33,173 bases of DNA from contig CACMOZ010000008.1 of the NCBI GenBank assembly GCA_902615435.1, positions 1-33,173 on the forward strand, in the 5' to 3' direction. The DNA is from an uncultured Pelagibacteraceae bacterium (GTDB lineage Bacteria; Pseudomonadota; Alphaproteobacteria; Pelagibacterales; Pelagibacteraceae). The notes under the pieces were generated by a model that saw only the letters and a program-made list of their open reading frames with translations, was not told the origin of the DNA and searched no databases. The number at the start of each line of letters is the position of its first letter. Position 1 is the first letter of the stretch. The position numbers and the translations under genes were made by a program. Below, in pieces: positions 18,607 through 26,209 of the stretch.

Positions 18607-19072
18607 TTAAGTTCTTTGCTAATTGTCTACCGACATTTGAAGAAATATCATCAACTAATTTATTTATTAAATTTTTTTCATTTTTAACAGTTTGAGAATA
18701 TTGATCAGAAACTAAATAATCTCCCGAAACTTTGACAGTAAAACTCCCTTGCTGAATACTATCTAATACTCTAAAATTTACTTCAGTTATAATTTCTAAG
18801 CCATGTTTAGTAATTTCATTTTTAATATTTTTTTCTTTAATTGACTTTTTGCTTTTTGTGATAAACTTTAAATAAATATTCTTTTCTCCACTATAATTGG
18901 AAATTGCTTGTATTTTATTTTTAAGTTTATAATTGATTTTATTTTCACCTGTAGACTCAATTTTTTTTATAGTAAAATTATTTATTTCAGAGTAATTATC
19001 TATTTTAAATCCACAAGCACTTGTTAAGATAATTAATAAAATTAGAATTATAATATTTTTTGGCATTATCAA
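18596..19072 (-). CDS. lptE: LptE-like LPS-assembly lipoprotein
   Basis: LptE sits inside the LptD barrel and helps place lipopolysaccharide in the outer membrane. The 158-residue product has a lipoprotein signal peptide (ILILLIILTSAC, lipobox Cys near residue 20) followed by GFKI and a Lys-rich small alpha/beta domain. The sequence is diverged; the call rests mainly on the lipobox, the size, and the leuS-lptE-holA order. ATG codons at 19072 and 19066 are both possible starts and leave the signal peptide intact. It starts 3 bases after the leuS stop. Confidence 0.75.
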   Translation of the reverse strand: MIMPKNIIILILLIILTSACGFKIDNYSEINNFTIKKIESTGENKINYKLKNKIQAISNYSGEKNIYLKFITKSKKSIKEKNIKNEITKHGLEIITEVNFRVLDSIQQGSFTVKVSGDYLVSDQYSQTVKNEKNLINKLVDDISSNVGRQLAKNLNDF

Positions 19073-19075
19073 TTT

Positions 19076-21598
19076 TTAAATTATGTAGTTTATTATTTTA
19101 TTATTTATAAATATAGTTTTTATTATTTTTTTATTTTGTAAATATTTATTTGCTTTAGAGACGTTTAAAACAACCTTAGTTACTTCATCTTCGTTTAAAT
19201 CTTTCTCAATTTCTAAAATATCCCTTGTTTTGCCGTTAATTTGAACCGCAAATTTTACTTGTTTAAATATGTTATCTTTTTCAATTTTTGGCCACTGATT
19301 AATGTTTTTACATTTAAGAAATTCTAGACTCTCATAAGCTAAGTGAGGTGTAAAAGGAATCATTAATTTCATAACTTTTGACATATTTTCAGTTATTATT
19401 TTTTTATTTAGTTTTTTACTCTCTAAACCTTCCCTTATTATTTTATAAACTTCATAAAAATTTGCAATTGCCACATTAAATCTAAAAGAATTAATTGCAT
19501 TATCTATTTTGTATACAAAGTTATTTATTTCTAATTTGAATTTATTTTCAGATTTCAAATCTGATTGAACCTCTTTTTTTTTGGAAACTAAAAGACTTAA
19601 ATTCCAAATTTTTTGTAAGAATTTATTTGCTGAGGAAACTCCAGTGTTAGACCATTGAACATCTTTTTCAGGAGGACTGTCCGACAAAATAAACCATCTT
19701 ACTGCGTCGGCTCCATATTCTTTAATCATTGTCTCCGGATCGACAGTATTTTTTTTGGATTTTGACATCGACTCTGATGGTCCTACCTTTACTTTTGTCT
19801 TATCAGTTTTTTTAATAAAATTTGTTGTATCAATTCTTTCTACTTCATCTGGATTTAACCAATTATTATTATTATCCTTATAAGTTTCGTGGCATACCAT
19901 CCCTTGAGTAAAGAGATTTTTAAAGGGTTCAGATAATTTAATTTTTGTATTACAAAGATTAATACTTTTGGTAAAAAAACGAGAATACAAAAGATGAAGT
20001 ATAGCATGCTCTATACCACCAATGTATTGATCTACTGGCATCCAGTAGTCGATTTTTTTTTCATCAAAAGGTGAACTTTTATGATCCGGTGAGCAAAATC
20101 TTAAAAAGTACCAGGAAGAGTCTACAAATGTATCTAGTGTGTCTGTCTCTCTCAGAGCCTTTTTACCAGTGGCTTTGTGCGTAGTTAATTTCCAACTTGG
20201 ATGAGCATCTAGAGGATTCCCGTTAGCATTTAAATCTACATCGTCCGGAAGTTCAATTGGTAATTCACTTTTATCAACTGGTACAACTGACCCATCTTCA
20301 AGGTAAATCATAGGAATAGGACAACCCCAATATCTTTGTCTAGAGACACCCCAGTCTTTGAGCCTATACAAAATCCTCCTTTTTCCAATATTTATCTTTT
20401 CTATCTCCGAGATTATTCTTTCTTTTGCTTCAGAAATTTCCAAATTATTCAAAAATTGAGAATTTATCATTTTTCCAGGTCCAGTATAAGCTTCGGTTAA
20501 ATCATTACTTTTGTTTTTACTATCTGAAACAACTTTTATTATTTCGAGATTGTATTTTTTCGCAAAATCAAAATCTCTTTGGTCATGCGCAGGACACCCA
20601 AAAATAGCACCTGTACCGTAGTCCATTAAAACAAAATTTGCAAAATAAACAGGAAGTTTCTTTTTAGGGATGAAAGGATGATTAACAAATAAATTTGTAT
20701 TAAAACCAAGTTTTTCTGCATTAGCAATAGCCTCTTCAGTGGTTCCAGTTTTGTTACAAGCTAATTTAAATTCTTTAAATTTTTCATTATTTGAAAAATT
20801 TTTATTTAAGGGATGATCTACAGACAGACAAATAAAACTTGCTCCAAAAATTGTATCTGGTCGAGTAGTGAAAACTTTTATAAAATTTTTATCATTTTCT
20901 AATTTAAAATTAAGTTCACAACCATAAGATTTACCTATCCAGTTTTTTTGCATTAACTTAACTTTTTCAGGCCAGCCGTCTAATTTTTCAAGATCATTTA
21001 AAAGATCTTCAGAAAATTTGGATATATTTAAAAACCATTGAGATAATTTTTTTCTTTCAACTAATGCATTTGACCTCCAGCCTCTACCGTTTATAACTTG
21101 TTCGTTTGCTAGAACTGATTTCTCAATCGGATCCCAGTTAACATAAGTCTCTTTTCTTGAAACTAAACCTTTATTATAAAAGTCTATAAATAATTCCTGC
21201 TGATGTTTGTAATATTCTTTATTGCAAGTAGAAATTTCTAAATCCCAGTCAATTGATAAACCTAGCATTTGAAGTTGTTTTTTCATTGTTTTAATATTAT
21301 TTTCAGTCCATTTTTTTGGGTGGAGGCTGTTTTGTTTTGAAGCATTTTCTGCAGGTAGACCAAAAGAGTCCCAACCCATTGGATGTAAAACATTATATCC
21401 ATTTAGAAACTTATAGCGGGCAATTACATCTCCTATTGTATAATTTCTAACATGTCCCATATGAATTTTTCCTGATGGATAAGGAAACATTTCAAGACAA
21501 TAAAATTTTTTAGCGGATGGTTTTTTGTTATAAAGTTTTTCTGATTTAAATTTTTTTTGCCATTTTTTTTCAATTACTTGAAAATTTATTCTTTCCAT
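19076..21598 (-). CDS. leuS: Leucyl-tRNA synthetase
   Basis: LeuS charges tRNA-Leu. The 840-residue class I enzyme shows the HMGH form of the HIGH motif (residues 46-49), the CP1 editing domain ([32 protein letters not shown]), [32 protein letters not shown], the second signature as SMSKS (about residue 610) instead of KMSKS, and a C-terminal anticodon-binding and tail region (VQINGKTRD). The catalytic second Lys of that loop is kept; only the first is changed to Ser. It is cotranscribed with the DUF3576 gene (8-base gap) and lptE (3-base gap). Confidence 0.97.
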   Translation of the reverse strand: MERINFQVIEKKWQKKFKSEKLYNKKPSAKKFYCLEMFPYPSGKIHMGHVRNYTIGDVIARYKFLNGYNVLHPMGWDSFGLPAENASKQNSLHPKKWTENNIKTMKKQLQMLGLSIDWDLEISTCNKEYYKHQQELFIDFYNKGLVSRKETYVNWDPIEKSVLANEQVINGRGWRSNALVERKKLSQWFLNISKFSEDLLNDLEKLDGWPEKVKLMQKNWIGKSYGCELNFKLENDKNFIKVFTTRPDTIFGASFICLSVDHPLNKNFSNNEKFKEFKLACNKTGTTEEAIANAEKLGFNTNLFVNHPFIPKKKLPVYFANFVLMDYGTGAIFGCPAHDQRDFDFAKKYNLEIIKVVSDSKNKSNDLTEAYTGPGKMINSQFLNNLEISEAKERIISEIEKINIGKRRILYRLKDWGVSRQRYWGCPIPMIYLEDGSVVPVDKSELPIELPDDVDLNANGNPLDAHPSWKLTTHKATGKKALRETDTLDTFVDSSWYFLRFCSPDHKSSPFDEKKIDYWMPVDQYIGGIEHAILHLLYSRFFTKSINLCNTKIKLSEPFKNLFTQGMVCHETYKDNNNNWLNPDEVERIDTTNFIKKTDKTKVKVGPSESMSKSKKNTVDPETMIKEYGADAVRWFILSDSPPEKDVQWSNTGVSSANKFLQKIWNLSLLVSKKKEVQSDLKSENKFKLEINNFVYKIDNAINSFRFNVAIANFYEVYKIIREGLESKKLNKKIITENMSKVMKLMIPFTPHLAYESLEFLKCKNINQWPKIEKDNIFKQVKFAVQINGKTRDILEIEKDLNEDEVTKVVLNVSKANKYLQNKKIIKTIFINNKIINYII

Positions 21599-21606
21599 AA
21601 TTGAAA

Positions 21607-22119
21607 TTACTTTTTCTTTTTACTTTCTTTTTCAAGAATTGCAGCTTTTCGAATAATTGATGATCTTAGTTCATTACCAATTTCGCTACTGTTTAAAAGG
21701 TTTATTCTGCAATCATTATTGCTTTTACATACCCTTTTGTGCACCGTTACTTTTAAACTATCAGACCTAACTTCATTTGCTAAAAATCTAACAGTAATTT
21801 TTATAGACTCACTAGAATTATTTTCAGCATACCAATCTGTTACAATCATTCCCCCAGAATAATCAACTGTGGAAAAAGGTAAAAAATCAAGAATTTCGAG
21901 TGAGGCTCTCCACATAGGATTAGAGGTGCTAAACTCGTATGTTGTTTTTCCGCGGCCCACTAAATCTTTTAAAGATGTACCTTTACCCTCATTAATATTT
22001 TTTCTAGCACGTTCCTGGGCATTTATTGGATTTTCTCTTGTATCAACTTTTTTCGGTTTGAGAGCATTGCACGACAAAAACAGTAAGCAGATAAGAGAAA
22101 AAGTTAAAATTTTAATCAT
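21607..22119 (-). CDS. DUF3576 family lipoprotein
   Basis: A 170-residue protein of the alphaproteobacterial DUF3576 family, always found just upstream of leuS; its function is not known. Seen: lipoprotein signal peptide ([17 protein letters not shown], Cys17), then a Lys/Arg-rich segment, a conserved [28 protein letters not shown] core (about 70-97) and a Lys-rich end. Two further Cys (VCKSNNDC) may form a disulfide. It is the first gene of the DUF3576-leuS-lptE-holA unit and reads away from the porin gene across a 216-base gap. Context with lptE and the lipobox suggests an outer-membrane or periplasmic role. Confidence 0.85.
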   Translation of the reverse strand: MIKILTFSLICLLFLSCNALKPKKVDTRENPINAQERARKNINEGKGTSLKDLVGRGKTTYEFSTSNPMWRASLEILDFLPFSTVDYSGGMIVTDWYAENNSSESIKITVRFLANEVRSDSLKVTVHKRVCKSNNDCRINLLNSSEIGNELRSSIIRKAAILEKESKKKK

Positions 22120-22273
22120 TTTGATCTATTTTTAGTTCAAAGATAACATGAACACAAAATAATAGTTAAAAAACCCCTATTTTATTAATAAATAAGCCTA
22201 ATTTATAACGTGATAAAATTACAACACATGCTAAAAAAGTCAATAAAAACTACAAAATTAGCAACTTTTGATA

Positions 22274-22294
22274 GGTCAAACTGATAGTTTGGCC
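22274..22294 (+). promoter_or_regulatory. Hairpin 1 in porin leader
   Basis: Arms GGTCAAACT and AGTTTGGCC around a GAT loop form a 9-base-pair stem with one G-U pair. It lies 41 bases before the first porin's ATG and abuts hairpin 2. There is no T-run after it, so it is not a typical terminator. It is a candidate 5'-leader structure or operator. Confidence 0.5.
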
Positions 22295-22314
22295 AAGTTT
22301 ATAATTATAAACTT
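22295..22314. promoter_or_regulatory. 20-base perfect palindrome in porin leader
   Basis: AAGTTTATAATTATAAACTT reads the same on both strands. It follows hairpin 1 directly and ends 21 bases before the porin ATG; the ribosome-binding site AAAGGAA (22324-22330) comes just after. As DNA it could be a dimeric repressor site; as RNA, a stabilising hairpin. The centre, TATAATTATA, also contains -10-like hexamers, so a promoter here is possible too. In the rest of the 216-base gap (22120-22335) I see no gene and no clear -35/-10 pair. Confidence 0.5.
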
Positions 22315-22335
22315 AAACTTAACAAAGGAAAAATA

Positions 22336-23373
22336 ATGAAAACAATAATTAAAACTTTATTAGTTTCTATCGCTTCTTTGTCTTTAATGTTTTCTGTTAA
22401 TGCAGGTGAATTAACAGTTAACGGTACTGCTAAAGCTACATACAATGCTACAAGCGGTAACCAAAATGACAATGGTATCGGTATTACTAATGAATTAAAC
22501 TTAACTGCTAGTGGTGAATTAGATAACGGTTATACATGGAGCTACTCTTTGGAAATGGATACTGCTTCTGGCGGAACAAACATGAACAATGATGACACTA
22601 AGATCACTATTGGCATGAATGACATGGGAACAATTAAAGTTTGTGTATCTGAATGTGGAAATAACAAGAAATACTCTTGGGATGCTTCAGCATATACTTC
22701 TATGTCTGATACAGGAACATCGTACGGTATAACATACCCAGGCGATGCTGGTGCATCAAGTACTTCAACTATTCAGTACCACACACCAGAATTACCTTTT
22801 GGTACAACAGCATCATTTGCTTATAATACTAACATGGGACATGACTCTGCTTCAGGAAATGAGCCAGGTGTGTCAGGTAACTCAAGACAAGAGTACTCTA
22901 TAGTAACTAAGCCAATTGATGGTTTAACAGCATCTGCTCACTACAATAAAGTGAACGATTACGAAGATGGCGTTGACACAGAAGACCAACTTGAAGAAGG
23001 TGGATCTTGGGGTCTAAAATACGCTGCAGGTAACGTAACAATTGGTTATGGTAAATCTTTTCAAGCTCCAGAAGCTTTAGAAGCTAACAGAACTAGCGGT
23101 GCAACTAATGTTGAATACTATGAAAATACTGGTATGTCATTTGGTTATGCAGTTAATGATGCAGTATCTGTGTCTTACACAAGAGAAACATCAGAAGCTA
23201 ATTACCAAACTTCAACAACGACTGCTTACGATGTAGAAATGGACTCAGTCCAAATCGCATACAATGTTGGTGGTGCTACACTATCATTAGCTAGAGCTGA
23301 TGTAGAAAATGCATCTTACACAGAAGCGAACGACTTGACTGAAACTATTATCGCTATGACGTTTGCGTTCTAA
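22336..23373 (+). CDS. Porin (outer-membrane beta-barrel), copy 1
   Basis: A 345-residue general-porin-like protein (porin 4/16-strand class). Seen: Sec signal peptide ending VNA before GEL (about residue 23), then alternating beta strands with Gly/aromatic turns (TAKATYNATSG, ELDNGYTWSYSLEMDTASGG, SWGLKYAAGNVTIGYGKSF), and the C-terminal strand ending in Phe (AMTFAF) needed for barrel assembly. The region KVCVSEC (C103, C107) corresponds to the constriction-loop segment usually without Cys. A good ribosome site AAAGGAA lies 5 bases from ATG. It has better codon regularity and more Gly/Ala than its neighbours, as expected for an abundant protein. It is followed by a strong terminator and by a paralogue. 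Solute specificity cannot be told. Confidence 0.9.
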   Translation: MKTIIKTLLVSIASLSLMFSVNAGELTVNGTAKATYNATSGNQNDNGIGITNELNLTASGELDNGYTWSYSLEMDTASGGTNMNNDDTKITIGMNDMGTIKVCVSECGNNKKYSWDASAYTSMSDTGTSYGITYPGDAGASSTSTIQYHTPELPFGTTASFAYNTNMGHDSASGNEPGVSGNSRQEYSIVTKPIDGLTASAHYNKVNDYEDGVDTEDQLEEGGSWGLKYAAGNVTIGYGKSFQAPEALEANRTSGATNVEYYENTGMSFGYAVNDAVSVSYTRETSEANYQTSTTTAYDVEMDSVQIAYNVGGATLSLARADVENASYTEANDLTETIIAMTFAF

Positions 23374-23393
23374 TTAGAAGATAATATTTAATT

Positions 23394-23424
23394 AAAAGGG
23401 GCGATTTTATCGCCCCTTTTTTTT
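23394..23424 (+). terminator. Strong intrinsic terminator after porin 1
   Basis: AAAAGGGGCGAT, loop TTT, then ATCGCCCC followed by eight T: an 8-base-pair GC-rich stem, extendable by four A-T pairs, with a three-base loop. It lies 21 bases after the porin stop and is the only clear intrinsic terminator in the window. Confidence 0.93.
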
Positions 23425-23451
23425 GACTTTTTAAAAACTGATTGGCATAAT
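23423..23451 (+). promoter_or_regulatory. Sigma-70-type promoter of porin 2
   Basis: TTGACT (23423-23428), 17-base spacer, CATAAT (23446-23451): one mismatch to consensus in each hexamer. The -35 overlaps the last T residues of the upstream terminator. A start 6-8 bases after the -10 would fall at about 23457-23459, on the porin ATG (23458). Confidence 0.7.
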
Positions 23452-23457
23452 GACTCC

Positions 23458-24492
23458 ATGAAAAATAGTTTGAAAAAAATAATTGTTCTATTAATCAGTA
23501 CAATTTTCAGCGCATCCGCGGTATTTAGTGGTGAACTGAAAGTATCAGGTACAGCTAAAGCTACTTACAACAGTGTTAGCGGTACACAAGTGGACCAAGG
23601 AATTGGTATTACTAATGAATTAAACTTTACTGCTAGTGGTGAAATGGATAACGGTTTTACATGGGCGTATTCTATGGAATTGGATACAGCATCTGGCGGT
23701 ACAGCAATGAACAATGATGATACACAAATCAGTCTTACTTTGAATGATATGGGTATAATTAAAGTTTGTGTATCTGAGTGCTCTAACAACAAAAAATATG
23801 CATGGTCAGCCGACGCTTATGCTGTAATTACAGACACTTCTTTGGAGGAAAGTATTGTTTATCCTACTGGAGAAGATAGCTATGCCACTATTCAGTATCA
23901 CACTCCAAAACTTCTTTTTAATACAACCGCCTCTATAGCGTTTGGTCAGCAGAAAACTGACGGTCAAAGTGGTAACACCACAGCTACAAGCGGGGACTCT
24001 GCAGAATTTTATTCAATAGTGTCTAAACCATTAGATGGTTTGGTGATTTCATCATCTTACATGAAGGTAAACAAATACAGTGATGGAAGTACTGAAGAGC
24101 AACTAGAACAAGGTGGTGCAGCAGCTATAAAGTATAATATCAATAATTTATCATTTGGTTATGGGAAATCTTACAAATCTCCTAAAACAACACTTGGAAT
24201 TGGTACTAGCGATATAGAGTATTTTGAAAACACTGGTTACTCTTTAGGTTATTCAGTTAACGATAGTTTATCCGTATCCTATTCAAGCGAAGTATCAGAT
24301 AAAGTCCAGAGAACTTCAACAGATTTTACTCATAAGACAAAAGTAAAATCTCTACAAGCAGCATATTCTTTAGGTGGTGCAACATTGTCATTAGCAAGAT
24401 CTGAATATGATAACAGAGATTATAGACAGCATCCAAGACTTGGAACTACAGAAAATACAGAGACTATTGTGGCAATTTCATTCGCTTTTTAG
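23458..24492 (+). CDS. Porin (outer-membrane beta-barrel), copy 2
   Basis: A 344-residue paralogue of the preceding porin. Signal peptide with KKIIVLLISTIFSASAVFS, mature start near GELKVSG. The first 110 residues are highly similar to copy 1 in protein and DNA (GIGITNELNFTASGEMDNGF; NDMGIIKVCVSEC), while the middle, where surface loops lie, differs greatly, and the C-terminal strand again ends in Phe (AISFAF). The Cys pair (C104, C108) is kept. No Shine-Dalgarno is seen before ATG 23458, and the promoter just upstream would give a message with no leader. The pair looks like a tandem duplication with loop divergence. It ends 17 bases before the convergent ThiE-like gene. Confidence 0.9.
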   Translation: MKNSLKKIIVLLISTIFSASAVFSGELKVSGTAKATYNSVSGTQVDQGIGITNELNFTASGEMDNGFTWAYSMELDTASGGTAMNNDDTQISLTLNDMGIIKVCVSECSNNKKYAWSADAYAVITDTSLEESIVYPTGEDSYATIQYHTPKLLFNTTASIAFGQQKTDGQSGNTTATSGDSAEFYSIVSKPLDGLVISSSYMKVNKYSDGSTEEQLEQGGAAAIKYNINNLSFGYGKSYKSPKTTLGIGTSDIEYFENTGYSLGYSVNDSLSVSYSSEVSDKVQRTSTDFTHKTKVKSLQAAYSLGGATLSLARSEYDNRDYRQHPRLGTTENTETIVAISFAF

Positions 24493-24509
24493 ATTAAAAA
24501 TTAAACCAC

Positions 24510-25085
24510 TCACTTTAAAAAGGTATGAATTATGTGAGACTTATTTTTAATTAAGGATGATAATGCTATATTTTCACAATTCACATTTTTCAAATTATTT
24601 AAATTTTTTAAATTAATTCCACCTAAAGGAGTTAAAGAGATTTTAGTTAACTTTGATAATAAATTAAATTTAATTACGCCTAAAAAATCAATTTTATTTT
24701 TGTAAGTTGTTTTAAATAATCGAGATAAAATTATTTCTGAACAACCTTGTAGTTTTTTTAAATTTATTTCTTTTATGTTATGTGCTGACCCAATAATTTT
24801 AAAATTATTTTTTAAATAACTAGAATTTAAATTTTTATTGTAAGCAGAAATATATAATCCATCAGCTTTAAGCGCTTTAATTAAGTTAACATTATTAGCA
24901 ACAAAAAAAGGAATTCTTTGGATTTTGCACTTAAGTCTAAATTTTTTTAATATTTCAATATTTTCAGGGGAATTATTTCTGTAAATTATACTGTATTTTC
25001 CGAAATTTTTTATATTTTTTAGATCTATATCTTTTATACTTTCAATTATAAAAAAATATTTTTTTTTAAAGATAAACATTGCCAT
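24510..25085 (-). CDS. ThiE/TenI-like TIM-barrel protein, probably lacking thiamine-phosphate synthase activity
   Basis: A 191-residue protein resembling thiamine phosphate synthase/TenI. Landmarks by eye: IIYRNNS at the QLREK position, PFFVANNVNL at the IIND(R) position, ADGLYIS at DGVHLG, GSAHN near GISTHN, LSRLFKTTYK at GPxFxTxTK, and the PLGGI loop. The Asp of the ND pair is Asn here, and the Asp following DGVHLGQ has no counterpart, so both Mg ligands known from ThiE appear lost. It may be a TenI-like or unrelated barrel; its role is unknown. The start is ATG 25085 or 25079; the first leaves only one base to the divergent yggS ATG. Confidence 0.65.
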   Translation of the reverse strand: MAMFIFKKKYFFIIESIKDIDLKNIKNFGKYSIIYRNNSPENIEILKKFRLKCKIQRIPFFVANNVNLIKALKADGLYISAYNKNLNSSYLKNNFKIIGSAHNIKEINLKKLQGCSEIILSRLFKTTYKNKIDFLGVIKFNLLSKLTKISLTPLGGINLKNLNNLKNVNCENIALSSLIKNKSHIIHTFLK

Positions 25086-25086
25086 T

Positions 25087-25731
25087 ATGATAATTGAAAG
25101 ATTTAATAAAATAAAATCTAATATTGATGATTTAAAGCCTTCTAAACCTGTAAATATTGTTGCAATTAGTAAAACTTTTTCATTAGATCATATAAAACCC
25201 TTAATTGACTTTGGTCATAACCATTTTGGGGAAAATAAAGTACAAGAAGCAAAAGTTAAGTGGAGTGAAATTAAAAAGATAAATAAAACTTTAAATTTAC
25301 ATATGGTAGGAAAATTGCAAAGTAATAAAGCTAAAGATGCAGTAAGCATTTTTGACTATATTCATTCATTAGATAATCAAAAATTAGCAGATCAATTACT
25401 TAAACATCAAATAAATTTGAATAGAAAATTAAAGTATTTTATTCAAGTCAATATTGGAAATGAAATTCAAAAGTCAGGGATACCTGTAACAGAATTAGAT
25501 GCATTTTATACTTATTGTGTTAATGAAATAAATCTTAACGTAGTGGGCCTTATGGTTATACCTCCTAATGATAATAATGCAGAAAAATATTTTAAATCAT
25601 TAAATGATCTAAATAAATCCCTGTCGTTGGAAAATCTTAGTATGGGTATGTCAGCTGATTATATAGAAGCCGTTAAACAAGGTTCAAACTTTGTGAGAAT
25701 TGGAAGTTCTATTTTTGGTGACCGATCTTAA
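25087..25731 (+). CDS. YggS/PLPBP family pyridoxal-phosphate homeostasis protein
   Basis: A 214-residue alanine-racemase-fold protein that binds pyridoxal phosphate without known catalysis and influences amino-acid and vitamin B6 balance. Seen: VAISKTF (PLP-binding Lys near residue 28), FGENKVQEAKVKW, HMVGKLQSNKAK, VNIGNEIQKSGI, LMVIPP, SMGMSADYIEAVKQGSNFVRIGSSIFG. It is shorter at the N terminus than the E. coli protein but complete. It is divergent from the ThiE-like gene with almost no gap; its 3' end overlaps the convergent L,D-transpeptidase-like gene by 23 bases, the deepest overlap in the window. Confidence 0.94.
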   Translation: MIIERFNKIKSNIDDLKPSKPVNIVAISKTFSLDHIKPLIDFGHNHFGENKVQEAKVKWSEIKKINKTLNLHMVGKLQSNKAKDAVSIFDYIHSLDNQKLADQLLKHQINLNRKLKYFIQVNIGNEIQKSGIPVTELDAFYTYCVNEINLNVVGLMVIPPNDNNAEKYFKSLNDLNKSLSLENLSMGMSADYIEAVKQGSNFVRIGSSIFGDRS

Positions 25732-26209
25732 CTATTGTTCCAGTTCTTAAAAATTTTAGGACTTTTAAAAGTTCGTTTTTTTTAATTGCCACACATCCCT
25801 CTGTTTTTTTATAATTTTTTTTTGCGATATGAATAAAAATTGCGCTACCTTTATTTTTTTTGGCAGGGTTCATATTATAATTTAATACTAAAATAATATC
25901 GTAGATATTTTCTCTTCTATAAAGTTTTTCATAACTAAAAGCAGATGGTAATTTTACAAGTTTGTTATATTGTCTAGAATTTGGATCATCACACCAAACC
26001 ATATTTTTTTTAATAATAATTTTTTTCATTTTGGTTTGAATTTTTTTAATTCTATCTCTTCTGTATAAAATATATTTAATTTTATACTTACCTTTAGGTG
26101 TTACATGGTCTCCTTCCTTTTTTTTATAGCCGATTCCCCTTTTACCTATGGCACATTTTACTTTATATTTATTAAAAGAAAGATAATTTTTATTTATTAA
26201 AATATGCAT
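25709..26209 (-). CDS. L,D-transpeptidase (YkuD) family protein, short form
   Basis: A 166-residue protein with the YkuD catalytic signature HIAKKNYKKTEGCVAI (His near 139, Cys near 151), the nucleophile Cys of L,D-transpeptidases that cross-link peptidoglycan or attach lipoproteins. The domain fills the whole protein: GIGYKKKEGDHVTPKGKYKI is the typical VGK...TPxGxF opening. There is no signal peptide or anchor, unusual for a periplasmic enzyme; this short alphaproteobacterial branch often lacks one, and its substrate is not established. The Lys-rich composition is high even here. A TTG at 26212 is in frame; I chose ATG 26209, which abuts the divergent regulator's ATG (ATGCAT). Confidence 0.82.
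   Translation of the reverse strand: MHILINKNYLSFNKYKVKCAIGKRGIGYKKKEGDHVTPKGKYKIKYILYRRDRIKKIQTKMKKIIIKKNMVWCDDPNSRQYNKLVKLPSAFSYEKLYRRENIYDIILVLNYNMNPAKKNKGSAIFIHIAKKNYKKTEGCVAIKKNELLKVLKFLRTGTIVKIGHQK

Noticed and set aside
24508-24537. CTCAC...GTGAG inverted repeat after porin 2 as a terminator
   Set aside because: Five base pairs with a loop of about 20 bases and no T-run; too weak.
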